Shown here one piece after another: positions 45,101 through 53,335 of a stretch of 64,000 bases of DNA (its first letter is position 1; every line of letters begins with the position of its first letter). The notes beneath the pieces were generated by a model. It worked only from the letters and a program-made list of their open reading frames with translations. It was not told the origin of the DNA and made no database searches. Origin of the DNA: an uncultured Pirellula sp. (GTDB lineage Bacteria > Planctomycetota > Planctomycetia > Pirellulales > Pirellulaceae); the NCBI GenBank assembly GCA_903892355.1, contig CAITIE010000052.1:124001-188000 (forward strand), given 5' to 3'. The translations under genes were made by a program, and so were the position numbers.

Positions 45101-45644
45101 TAAAACCGCAAAGAAACCGCGCACACGGGATGGGCTCAACGAAACGATGGACCACGTTCGACTACGGATCGATTTGGATCGCGACTATGCCACTTGGTTT
45201 GAACTAGCGTGGGATCGCGAAGGCGGAACGCTCGACCAGTGCAACGACATGCGTTGGTGGAATCCCAATTGGTTTATAGCCTTGGATGTCCAAGACGATT
45301 CATGGAGCGCCGAGATTGCGATTCCCCTCGACCAAATCATGGAACGTTCGTTTCCACCAAACGGCACAGGTACTCCGAAAAATTCGCCCGAGGTCCAGAC
45401 AGTGGGAAACACGGTTTCCCAAAAATCGTCGCTGGCTATCGATTGGTCAGAACAGGCTTGGGCTATCTCCATGTCTCGAGAACGCCCCTCCGAAAGCACA
45501 GAGTTTCTCGTTGCTGGAGACTCGGATGCATGGTCACCAGATCAATGGTTGTTAGTCTACCCAGGCACAGAAACAACAGTCGCGATCGAGGACTCTCTCC
45601 AGGAGCAACATGCGCCCCCGTCCCGTGAGATCCTTCGGCGATGA
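42117..45644 (+). CDS. giant exported protein: BNR/Ycf48-like repeats, PIG-L-like middle, CBM9-like end
   Basis: 1175 residues. A leader with hydrophobic core at about 38-60 (ISPACLCAIVCLLSC) suggests export. Residues about 85-410 are a beta-propeller of the sortilin/BNR or Ycf48 type: repeated blades such as ILATEDGGTTWRIAS, VLRTSDEGKTWNKV, LFETIDGGISWSP and LYRSNDGIRWEP. The middle has RPDVIVTEDVHSANPLESANA, which resembles the HPDH region of PIG-L/LmbE deacetylases but without the clear metal residues, so at best a degenerate copy. The end, about 920-1165, looks like CBM9 (RPYLDGKADEAVWKLAS, WSAEIAIPLDQI), an extracellular carbohydrate-binding fold. Its stop overlaps the next ATG by four bases. 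Confidence 0.87.
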   Translation: MDLLGTKYFTTTSKVGSRPYSSRTCGQPTDIARSNPISPACLCAIVCLLSCLNLDVDFASAQMTLRDKSIPEASAIKTRTPNSSIADGTFHGCTMVSIDRGYAVGDRGLILATEDGGTTWRIASSTPETVLHAIGFEPEGQAQGISIGGVLPDSLTDGLAVGGSIDAYSGHSEGVVLRTSDEGKTWNKVTLVGIPRLTGLQRIGAKHWLAWGDWSSHWQTALFETIDGGISWSPRPIPSGHLQSAAVDDSGRAMIVDRSGKVRFSEDGIEFLDVLVPSDPFRPWRFCRWSGGFWWLGGDAGKLYRSNDGIRWEPIRLPGTPSDQELISLNDLSTAGSHVWVLGSPGTVVWHSADYGVHWEVQETKQTIPLQCISALSEQVVMICGELGKVLITRNNGQAWLASHRSGVRDGCLSISSTERTIPWDLMTYIAFEGKRHVSGVVVHDQHFEQKLTHQPERSERIESMSNPLHLNRVRVYPDFPTGDLRSGLRATDLAYYQKPNDPRAAAISNSNLSYATSELVRKLILEIRQRRPDVIVTEDVHSANPLESANAAAAAEAIQLASLPHFKLFSDSSGIPLPEWNPQRILLRSLHGGGIHLAPTMTMNGCGLLLAEAMLPVRRLTNSDPYMDSARISGTKQKITYRMATQRSVNIVHPLDGLILDDETLLREPKRISVKLPNLLASASVNAKIPELLKSRGNGLHVEFGWDESLREFIRPLTPELTADSLWTIAVESRRNGNWNRWSTATQLLLELFPEKSIAEVAYNEWLTHQGSAEVHFLVHQQLSAIESKASSPATNPGESASTQLSPFATSESSIAKVGFEKSSRLTQIAKGESTLEFSQKLANWNDAWQSRKSQPKWAWLITSRYRTSRLLKGDLKNGRESTESKEAFFWPPASPQLRDWNHLLEQEKRIIEDGRDYLNTVRIPSANERPYLDGKADEAVWKLASPRRLTTVWESNAASTEVRWLRDSEFLFLHCNCPRNVSNELSVSPSGTGKTAKKPRTRDGLNETMDHVRLRIDLDRDYATWFELAWDREGGTLDQCNDMRWWNPNWFIALDVQDDSWSAEIAIPLDQIMERSFPPNGTGTPKNSPEVQTVGNTVSQKSSLAIDWSEQAWAISMSRERPSESTEFLVAGDSDAWSPDQWLLVYPGTETTVAIEDSLQEQHAPPSREILRR

Positions 45645-46381
45645 ATGCAACGAGCCGTTTGCTCTACGGGACGTTGATGGTGCTCGCTGTTGCTGTGGCT
45701 TGGATGTTGCTACGAAACAGGCAGTCCAAGATGCAATTGGACTTTTACCAACGCAGCGGGCTTGCGTACGCGGGTTTCATCGGTGCAATGCTCGGTGCGA
45801 AGGTCCCTTTTCTGCTCGAGGCCGATTGGGATTCGATCCGAAATGGCACTCTTTGGCTATCCGACGGAAAAACGATTCTCGGCGGCATCTTCGGTGGCTA
45901 CCTGTCGATCGAAGTCGCCAAATGGTGGATGGGGATCCAACAAAAAACAGGCGATTCCTATGCGATTCCTCTCGCAGCAGCCATCGCAATTGGTCGCCTG
46001 GCCTGCTTCGTCGCAGGATGTTGCTATGGCACCGCGACAACGTTCCCCTGGGGTTGCCAATTCCCCTTGGCCCTGGATCCCCCGGGCACGTTACGTCATC
46101 CAACACAACTCTATGAAGTCGCCTTCCATCTCTCGGCAGTTTTTCTCTTGTGGATAGCCGAACAGCGCAACTGGTTGGTTCATCAGCGTCTCAAGGCCTA
46201 TCTGATGGCCTACCTTATCTTTCGGTTCACGACCGAATGGATTCGGCCGGAACCGATTCTCGCAGCGGGTTTGACCGGTTATCAAATCGCCTGCATCATT
46301 CTATGGATTCTCCTCGCAGCGCTTTGGGTTCGAGACCGAGAAATCCCCCCTATCGGTTCTTCAGTCGATCCCCGAATTTGA
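45641..46381 (+). CDS. lgt: prolipoprotein diacylglyceryl transferase-like protein
   Basis: 246-residue polytopic protein of the Lgt family, which attaches diacylglycerol to the lipobox Cys of prolipoproteins. Visible signatures are GKTILGGIFGGYLSIE, IGRLACFVAGCCYGT (the Arg-containing motif, here with the CCYG variant) and RHPTQLYEVAFHL. It is shorter at the N-terminus than E. coli Lgt and lacks the usual first helices. Since it is translationally coupled to the large exported protein (ATGA, 45641-45644), it may be a specialised paralogue and not the housekeeping enzyme. Confidence 0.85.
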   Translation: MNATSRLLYGTLMVLAVAVAWMLLRNRQSKMQLDFYQRSGLAYAGFIGAMLGAKVPFLLEADWDSIRNGTLWLSDGKTILGGIFGGYLSIEVAKWWMGIQQKTGDSYAIPLAAAIAIGRLACFVAGCCYGTATTFPWGCQFPLALDPPGTLRHPTQLYEVAFHLSAVFLLWIAEQRNWLVHQRLKAYLMAYLIFRFTTEWIRPEPILAAGLTGYQIACIILWILLAALWVRDREIPPIGSSVDPRI

Positions 46382-46548
46382 GTATGCATCCCTCAGGTTT
46401 GCCACTCACAACCCCTACAAATCGCACTTCCGGAACGATTCCACCTTTCTTCGCGACTGAACCAAATTGCCAAGGGCTGTAATTGCCTCACCACTCCAAG
46501 TGGCGAGCTATATAGCTGAACGGAATTTCCCGTTGGGATGAGGTAATT

Positions 46549-47415
46549 ATGATTGTTATCGTCGGATTCATTGTGGTCTGCGGAAGTGTGTTGGGTGGAT
46601 TCATGTGGGCAGGTGGCCATGTGGAATCGCTTATTCACCCATCTGAAATCCTCACCATCGGTGGATCCTGCCTCGGAGCCCTAATCATCATGTCGCCAAG
46701 CAGCGTTCTGAAGAACTTGGTAAAGGGCATGATTCAGGCGATCAAAGGGTCGCCATACAATGCGAAGAGTTACGAGGATACATTCTGTGCACTGTATGAA
46801 TTATTTCGAATCGCAAGACGCGATGGCTTGCTGGCCCTTGAATCGCACATCTCAGACCCACATAAGAGTACCGTATTTTCAAAGTATCCAAAACTTGCAG
46901 CAGACCATCACGCGACTGAATTCGTCAAAGGTGCCTTTAGCCCTGTGATCGACGGTTCCATTCGTCCCGAGGATATCGGTTCGTTAATGGATATTGAAAT
47001 CAAGGCGATGGAGGATGAACACCATCACCCAATCAACGCGCTCAGCAAAACAGCAGATGCGCTGCCAGGGTTTGGTATCGTCGCCGCCGTTTTGGGTATC
47101 GTGATCACCATGGGACACATCGATGGTCCTCCCGAAGAGATCGGCCACAAAGTTGGTGCGGCACTTGTCGGTACGTTCCTTGGCATCCTAGCATCCTACG
47201 GATTCATCGCTCCACTCGTCGCAAAGATGGAACTCATCGGCCACGCTGAATCTGCATACTTCAAGACAATCGGTGTGATCCTTCAAGGCTTCTTCAACGG
47301 CATGCAGCCAAAAATGGCGATTGAGTCTGGTCGCCGAGGTTTAGAAAATGACGTGAGACCGTCCGGCGAGCAGCTCGAAAAGCTGTTCAAGTCCGTTGAA
47401 TCGGGAGGAGCATAA
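46549..47415 (+). CDS. motA: flagellar motor stator protein MotA
   Basis: 288 residues, four membrane helices: about 1-20, 33-52, and two after residue 165. The cytoplasmic loop holds ALYELFRIARRDGLLALE, with the charged residues that face the rotor protein FliG. The two conserved stator prolines are seen in GFGIVAAVLGIVITM (preceded by Pro) and SYGFIAPLV. A ribosome site GATGAGGT precedes the ATG. It is followed after three bases by motB. No other flagellar gene is in the window. Confidence 0.94.
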   Translation: MIVIVGFIVVCGSVLGGFMWAGGHVESLIHPSEILTIGGSCLGALIIMSPSSVLKNLVKGMIQAIKGSPYNAKSYEDTFCALYELFRIARRDGLLALESHISDPHKSTVFSKYPKLAADHHATEFVKGAFSPVIDGSIRPEDIGSLMDIEIKAMEDEHHHPINALSKTADALPGFGIVAAVLGIVITMGHIDGPPEEIGHKVGAALVGTFLGILASYGFIAPLVAKMELIGHAESAYFKTIGVILQGFFNGMQPKMAIESGRRGLENDVRPSGEQLEKLFKSVESGGA

Positions 47416-47418
47416 TCC

Positions 47419-48186
47419 ATGGCTGGTAAAGGAGGTGGCGCATGGAAGGTTGCCTACGCGGACTTCGTTACCGCAATGATGGCCTTCTTCATGGTCATGT
47501 GGCTCACAGCCCAAAGCTCCGACGTGAAGACCGCGGTCGCCGAACACTTTCGCAACCCCGGTGGACGTCGTTTTGCAGGGAGCGAAGCAAAATCGCTCGT
47601 GACATCGAACAATGTTGGGCAAGGTAGCCGGCGTGTCGTGAAATCCAAGGGTTCGAAGAAAACCGAAAACGAAGCCCGGGTCCGGAAAATGACCGATGAA
47701 GGGGAACGTTCGAACATTGGAAAGATCGTCCCCTTCGAACTCAACTCCGTGCAGTTGGTCGATTCAGGGCGAAAGGAATTGCTCGAGTTCATGCCTGAAT
47801 TAGAGGGCAAACAGCATAAGATCGAAGTCCGTGGGCACTCCGCCTCTGGCGGTGGGAAATCCGATCAAGCAATTCTCGATTCACTGATGATATCCTACAA
47901 GCGTTGCCTCGCGGTTCGACAGTTCCTGATCGATCAAGGGATCGATCATCGGCGAATTCGAATCAGCCAAGCTGGAAGCACGGAACCCCGGGATGCCACC
48001 GAACCTCTCGACGAATCAGGTGACTGCCGTGTTGAAGTCTTCATGCTCAAAGAAATCTACGAGGAAGCCGAATCCAGGGCGAGCCGATTGGTCAATACCC
48101 AGGCACTCGACGACAAGGCCAAAGTTCTCGCTGACAAGGACGCTGCAGAAGCGGCATCCGCTGAAAAGAAGTCTGGCGGGCACTAA
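47419..48186 (+). CDS. motB: flagellar motor stator protein MotB
   Basis: 255 residues. One membrane helix near the start carries the proton-binding aspartate, Asp15 in [19 protein letters not shown] linker follows, then an OmpA-like peptidoglycan-binding domain ([54 protein letters not shown]). The last 40 residues are a charged helix. Forms the stator with MotA. Planctomycetes are now accepted to have peptidoglycan, which fits an anchor role. Confidence 0.94.
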   Translation: MAGKGGGAWKVAYADFVTAMMAFFMVMWLTAQSSDVKTAVAEHFRNPGGRRFAGSEAKSLVTSNNVGQGSRRVVKSKGSKKTENEARVRKMTDEGERSNIGKIVPFELNSVQLVDSGRKELLEFMPELEGKQHKIEVRGHSASGGGKSDQAILDSLMISYKRCLAVRQFLIDQGIDHRRIRISQAGSTEPRDATEPLDESGDCRVEVFMLKEIYEEAESRASRLVNTQALDDKAKVLADKDAAEAASAEKKSGGH

Positions 48187-48200
48187 CACCCAAAAGCCTC

Positions 48201-48234
48201 GGGGTGCTCTCGATTGCACCCCTGCCAATCGAGA
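48201..48234. terminator. two overlapping, mutually exclusive hairpins between convergent motB and RND genes
   Basis: GGGGTGC (48201-48207) pairs with GCACCCC (48216-48222), a perfect 7-base stem. TCTCGATTG (48208-48216) pairs with CAATCGAGA (48226-48234), a perfect 9-base stem. The two share bases, so only one can form at a time. Lying between convergent stops, they probably work as a bidirectional terminator, though no long T-run follows. Confidence 0.5.
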
Positions 48235-48245
48235 CCAGACGCAAT

Positions 48246-51200
48246 TTAAGTACTGGTCGCCAGTCCTTCCGCATCCACCCGCACCGCGTTCTCCATCGCA
48301 CTGACACCCGAGGATTCGCTTCCCTCTGCACGTACACCGAACCTCTCTTCTTCGGTGAAAGTCACGAGCACGTAGAAGTGGTAGAGAAGCGGAACCATCA
48401 AGAGCACCAACAAGGTCGAACCCAGCAACCCAAAAGCGAGGCTCGTTGCCATCGGTATCAACGCTTGGGCTTGAAACGATTTCTCCAGCAACATCGGTGC
48501 TAGACCTGCAATGGTCGTTACGCTGGTCAAAAACACCGCTCTTAATCGTCTCGAACCGGCCGTAGTAATCGCTTCGCGAGGCAACATCCCTCGATGAATG
48601 CACTGATTGATAAAGTCGACCATGACGATCGAATCATTCACCACAACCCCGGCCAAGGTTACCATGCCGAACATGCTGAACAAAGTCAGCGGTAGACCTT
48701 GGAGTGCGTGCCCAAATATCGCCCCAACCATACCAAAGGGCACAATCGCGAGAACGATGAAGGGCTGAAGATACGATTTAAACTCAAAAACCAAGAGCAA
48801 GTACATCGCCAACATGGCAATAACAAAGCCGATGGCCAAGCTGTTAAACGACTCTGCTGTTTCTTGCTGCTGCCCTTCCCAACGAAATCGAAGCGAAGGG
48901 TACCTAGCCAATAACTTAGGGACCACGTCGGACTTCAAATCACTCGCTATCCGGGACGCATTCGCCTTGGACGTATCGAGTTCGGCGGAAACCGTGATGG
49001 AGCGGAGTTGGTCAAGGCGATTGATCTCGGAGTATCCTTGGGTGACTTTGATATCAGCAAGTTCCGCCAGCGGTCGATCTACATTGTCGGGGCCGCGCAC
49101 TCGCAAGTCCTGGAAGTCCGCGAGGGACTTGCGCTCGTTCGATGGATGCCGCACCATCAGCTTGACCTCGTGCCGCCCACGTTGCAAGCGCATGACCTCG
49201 GAGCCGTAATACGCACTTCGGATCGCCTCACTCAAATCTTCCTGCCGAATCCCTAACGATTTCGCTCTTTCTCGAATAGTGAATTGAAACTCCGTTTTGC
49301 CCGGATTCGAGTCATCGCGAATATCGTAAACGCCATCGTATTTAGCCAACGCCTCCTTGGCTGCTTCGACGGCTTCATCCAATTCTGCGATGTTTTCGCG
49401 TGGAGCCAGAATCTTGAACTCCAGCGGTTTTCCACCGGGACCTATATCGGCAGACTGAAACGTCACCCGTTCCGCCCCTGGGAACACGCCGGCCTCTTCT
49501 CGCCATAACTGAATCAACTGATCGCTGGTGATGTTCCGCTCGGTCGCGTCATGAATTTCGGCTTGCACCTGAGCGACGTGGGAACCGGATATCCGATCTC
49601 CCGCTCCTTGGTTACCAGCGTCTGCGGAGCCCACTCGAAGGAATGTTAGTTTTACGGGTCCTCGAGGAGCCGTCCGGTCGATAGGTTCTGGGGTTTTGTT
49701 CTTCCCCTCTTTGGTCTCGCGCTCGGCGACTTCTTCACTGATTCGACGGATTGCTTGTTCCATGCGTCTCGCTGCATCTGCGGTGATGGAGGCAGGGGTG
49801 CCATCGGGGTAGATCACCTGGCCAATGATCGTTTTCCCATCCAAACTCGGAAAGAACTCGAACGGCACAACACCCGATCGCACCATACCAACGGCCAAAC
49901 TGACCACGGTAAAACCCAACGCAAAGGGTATCAAAGGATGGCGCAGGAACAATTTCAGGACCGGCCCGTAAAAACTCTCACCGAACCAATCGAGCGCTGC
50001 ATTGCAACGAAGCGAAATGCGCTCGAAAAAGCGCTCGATCGGAATCAGAGGACGATTCAACAAATGTTGTATTCTCTGCAGTGCGGTCTTGGGTGGTTTT
50101 TCCTCGTGCGACAAGTGACCTGGTAACGCGAGCGATGCTTCCACGAGCGAAATCACCAACATCAGAATGATCGCTGCAGGCATGACCGCGATGAACTTAC
50201 CCATCACCCCCGACACATATAGCAGCGGCAAAAACGCGATGATCGTTGTCGCGACACTCGAGAAAACGCTCGGTAGAACTTCAATCGCTCCATCGATCGA
50301 AGCCTGCAAATTCGACTTGCCCATCGCACGGTGGGCAAAGATGTTTTCGCCGATCACGATGCCGTCGTCGACCACAATTCCAACCGCCATCAAAAATGCG
50401 AACATGGTCAACATATTCAGCGTCTCACCCATCACGTACAACCCGATCCCAGCGCCCATTAGGCTGATCGGGATTCCCATCGCCACCCAAAAGGCGAGTC
50501 TCAGGTTCAAGAACATCGCGAGCAACAAAAATACGATGATCCCACCTTGGAGCCCACTCTCTCGAAGCATGCGAATCCGATCCCGCACGTCGATGCTCTC
50601 ATCTCCCCAAGCGAGCAACGAGTAGCCGTCAGGCATCTCCATTCTCTTCACAAACGCAGTCACCTCTTCGGAGATATTCAATAGATCTTCGTTGCTCGTT
50701 CTCTCAATGCTGATCACCAACGCGGGTCGTCCGTTGATCTCATTGATCGCAGCAACATCGTCGAACTCATCACGAACACGACCGATGTCTCCGACTGTCA
50801 ACACCACCCCATTTGATTGAGCTATCAGCGGGAGCTTTGCGATGTCGTCCCCAAAATCCCGTTTGTTCTTCCCTCGCAACAGGATTTCCTGACCATCGCT
50901 TTTGAGTTGCCCGCTTGGCGTTTCCAAGTTCTCCTTGCGGATCATCATAGCGACCTGCGAAAGGGTTAACCCGTACTTTCGCAATGTATCCTCGCCCACC
51001 TCGACGTCGATTTGGTAGGGCTTGACGTTGAGCAGTTGTGCTTGCGAGACGTTCGGCAATTCAATCAATCGCTCTCGCACATTTTCAGCGAGTGTGCGCA
51101 AACGCTGTTCCGTGCCCGAGTCACCTTGTTTGGGACCCAGAATCGCAACTCGAATCGCAGGCAATCGAAATGTCACTTGTTCAACGGTCGCCTTTTCACT

Positions 51201-51572
51201 CCGCTCGGGGAAAAAGACCGAAATGCGGTCGACAGCCGAACGAACCTCGGAAAGTACCTTCTGTGCATCTTTGATATTCGGTTCGAGTTGCAGCAAGGTA
51301 AAGCCGCTTCCTTCGCGGCAGATGCTGGTCAGTTTTTTGATACCGGATAACGACTGAACGGCTTCTTCAATCTTTTGGCAAATGCCACTCTCAACCTCAT
51401 CCGGTGTGGCTCCAGGATAGGGAACACTCACGAGGATCACTTCCAACTGGAACTCAGGAAACGTTTCACGACGCATCCCAAAAAAGCTGAAGAGCCCCCC
51501 TAGAATCACAGCGAATACCAGGAAATTGACCCCCGCCATGTTTTTCACAGCCCATCGAATGACACTGCTCAT
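48246..51572 (-). CDS. RND efflux pump permease (AcrB/HAE1-like)
   Basis: 1108 residues with the two-fold RND layout: a helix near the start (AGVNFLVFAVILGGLFSFF), a large external loop, six helices, second loop, six helices. The N-terminal PYPGATPDEVESGICQKIE and the proton-relay aspartates in AVGIVVDDGIVIGENIF are diagnostic. In the partner helix, LAGVVVNDSIVMVDF has Asn-Asp where AcrB has the relay Lys (LSAKNAILIVEF), as in several non-AcrB subgroups, so coupling may differ. The substrate (drug, metal or lipid) cannot be read. It overlaps the adaptor gene by four bases (ATGA). Confidence 0.94.
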   Translation of the reverse strand: MSSVIRWAVKNMAGVNFLVFAVILGGLFSFFGMRRETFPEFQLEVILVSVPYPGATPDEVESGICQKIEEAVQSLSGIKKLTSICREGSGFTLLQLEPNIKDAQKVLSEVRSAVDRISVFFPERSEKATVEQVTFRLPAIRVAILGPKQGDSGTEQRLRTLAENVRERLIELPNVSQAQLLNVKPYQIDVEVGEDTLRKYGLTLSQVAMMIRKENLETPSGQLKSDGQEILLRGKNKRDFGDDIAKLPLIAQSNGVVLTVGDIGRVRDEFDDVAAINEINGRPALVISIERTSNEDLLNISEEVTAFVKRMEMPDGYSLLAWGDESIDVRDRIRMLRESGLQGGIIVFLLLAMFLNLRLAFWVAMGIPISLMGAGIGLYVMGETLNMLTMFAFLMAVGIVVDDGIVIGENIFAHRAMGKSNLQASIDGAIEVLPSVFSSVATTIIAFLPLLYVSGVMGKFIAVMPAAIILMLVISLVEASLALPGHLSHEEKPPKTALQRIQHLLNRPLIPIERFFERISLRCNAALDWFGESFYGPVLKLFLRHPLIPFALGFTVVSLAVGMVRSGVVPFEFFPSLDGKTIIGQVIYPDGTPASITADAARRMEQAIRRISEEVAERETKEGKNKTPEPIDRTAPRGPVKLTFLRVGSADAGNQGAGDRISGSHVAQVQAEIHDATERNITSDQLIQLWREEAGVFPGAERVTFQSADIGPGGKPLEFKILAPRENIAELDEAVEAAKEALAKYDGVYDIRDDSNPGKTEFQFTIRERAKSLGIRQEDLSEAIRSAYYGSEVMRLQRGRHEVKLMVRHPSNERKSLADFQDLRVRGPDNVDRPLAELADIKVTQGYSEINRLDQLRSITVSAELDTSKANASRIASDLKSDVVPKLLARYPSLRFRWEGQQQETAESFNSLAIGFVIAMLAMYLLLVFEFKSYLQPFIVLAIVPFGMVGAIFGHALQGLPLTLFSMFGMVTLAGVVVNDSIVMVDFINQCIHRGMLPREAITTAGSRRLRAVFLTSVTTIAGLAPMLLEKSFQAQALIPMATSLAFGLLGSTLLVLLMVPLLYHFYVLVTFTEEERFGVRAEGSESSGVSAMENAVRVDAEGLATST

Positions 51573-53143
51573 TTCGACGATTCTCCGTTGGAATGCTTTT
51601 TCAAGGCCATCCGGACTTTGTCGTTACCATCTCCGATGATGTTGGACAACGGTGACACAATCAGTTTCTCATCGATTTTCAGGCCGTTCTTCGCCTCGGT
51701 AACCCAATACTCCTCATTACCGAGTGATGGCACGCGTATCAAACTAATCGTCCGGATCCCTCCGAGAATCTTTACTCGGCCGGCCTCCCACTCCTCAAGC
51801 TTAGGGAGGTTTAGTGCGACATCTAAGACCTTGCCCTCTCCATTTGTGACCTGCGCATTCGAATCCGAGCTAGGGGAAAGAATAGACGGGTCATCTTCGA
51901 ACTTCCAGATTTGCCCACCCGGCTTGAGGGCCAGTTTAGGCAGCAGGATCAACGCCTGCTTTGGGATGGTCTTGATAGCAACGTCGACGAACATCCCTCG
52001 CACCAAAGCCGGTAGTCCTCCATTGCCATCCTCAGTAATAAGTTCACCATTGCGGCGAACCTCTCTCGGATTATCGACCGTGATACGAACAGGTACTGTT
52101 CGACTCTGCGGATCCAAACCAATCCCTTCATATCGGCTTAGATGACCGCGCCATTGATAGACGATGTCATCTCTCCCGGAAACATGGTAGGAAACCTCCA
52201 CCGGGGTATTGGGGAGTTCATAGCTCGAGGACCGCATGACGCGCGACGACGACGAGCCGTCGTTGCCGTCGATTTGGTCGAGCACCAAAAGGAGTTGGTC
52301 GGTTCGAAGGTTGCAAGTCACCTCGACACGCTCGGTATCCTCGATCACACAGAGCGCAGATGCTTTCTGAACATAAGAGTCTTTTTGCACCGTCTCGTTC
52401 ACAATCACACCAGAGACGGGGGCTTTGATTTCCGAGCGTTCCAAGTTGATTTTTGCTTGACTCAACTGCGTTTCCGCCAAACGTTCTGCGAGCTCAAGTC
52501 GTGCGCGTCGCGTTTCCAAAAGCCGCAATTGATTCTGGATCGTAACCACCTGATTTTCGCTCATTAAGCGTTGTCGCTTCGCCTGGTCTTTCTCCGTGCC
52601 ACTGGCGAATCCCTCGGGCAACGTATCGATCCTGGCCACTTCTTTATCGAAGAGAGCCAATTCCTCCTCAGCGAGGGCTAGCGAGCGTTTTGCATTCGAA
52701 AGTTCCTGATCCAATTCATGTTGCTGCGCGTACTCGCTTTCTCGGAGAGCCGTCAACCTTTCGACATCCAAGTTGTAGTCGGTCGGATCGATGCGGAATA
52801 AAACATCCCCTTCATGAACGTAGCGGCCGATCCTGCACTCTTCGCTTTTATAGACGACTCTTCCGGCAACCTCGGCCGCGAGATTGATCTGACGGAAGGG
52901 AACCACCGTACCCGAAAGATTGATATCGAGGGTCGGGATCCCCTCAAAAGCCCTGACGGAGTCGACCCCAATGATTGGCAACCTGGAAAGGACGACTCGA
53001 GGGTTGGCAGCATCCTGGTTGACTTGTTTAGGTTTCTGAGTCCCTAAGGCTAGATAGATCCCTATGCCGAGGCCGACTATGGCAATGGGTAATCCGAGCC
53101 CAACGAACCAGCTTTTCAAGCTGTTTTGATCGGGTTGCGTCAT
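51569..53143 (-). CDS. RND efflux adaptor (membrane fusion protein)
   Basis: 524 residues with an N-terminal membrane helix (LPIAVGLGIGIYLALG region) and the MFP order: lipoyl half-motif NLAAEVAGRVVYKSEECR, a long alpha-hairpin (about 130-245), second half EIKAPVSGVIVNETVQKD, beta-barrel and membrane-proximal part. It is longer than the usual 380-400, with insertions in the C-terminal half. It links the RND pump downstream to an outer-membrane channel, which is not in the window. First gene of the pair. Confidence 0.93.
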   Translation of the reverse strand: MTQPDQNSLKSWFVGLGLPIAIVGLGIGIYLALGTQKPKQVNQDAANPRVVLSRLPIIGVDSVRAFEGIPTLDINLSGTVVPFRQINLAAEVAGRVVYKSEECRIGRYVHEGDVLFRIDPTDYNLDVERLTALRESEYAQQHELDQELSNAKRSLALAEEELALFDKEVARIDTLPEGFASGTEKDQAKRQRLMSENQVVTIQNQLRLLETRRARLELAERLAETQLSQAKINLERSEIKAPVSGVIVNETVQKDSYVQKASALCVIEDTERVEVTCNLRTDQLLLVLDQIDGNDGSSSSRVMRSSSYELPNTPVEVSYHVSGRDDIVYQWRGHLSRYEGIGLDPQSRTVPVRITVDNPREVRRNGELITEDGNGGLPALVRGMFVDVAIKTIPKQALILLPKLALKPGGQIWKFEDDPSILSPSSDSNAQVTNGEGKVLDVALNLPKLEEWEAGRVKILGGIRTISLIRVPSLGNEEYWVTEAKNGLKIDEKLIVSPLSNIIGDGNDKVRMALKKHSNGESSK

Positions 53144-53224
53144 AAGGTGGTCACTTGGTTCAGGTTTTCATTTCGCAAGCACTCCATAGTAGTGACCAGA
53201 CCACGATTTCACAGGGCCACTCGC

Positions 53225-53269
53225 AAAAAAGAAGAAGCGTGCATAAGTTGAATTCTCATGCACGCTTCT
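53225..53269 (-). terminator. intrinsic terminator of the Tat-exported oxidoreductase gene
   Basis: A 12-base perfect stem (53233-53244 with 53258-53269, AGAAGCGTGCAT and its complement) around a 13-base loop. On the minus strand it is followed directly by TCTTTTTT. It lies 67 bases after the stop of the oxidoreductase gene. This is the clearest terminator in the window. Confidence 0.8.
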
Positions 53270-53335
53270 GGTTTATTGGCCAAGTTCCGGTCGCGGGCCA
53301 GCCATTGGCGATCGCCACGCGCCCGTTGGATTCGC

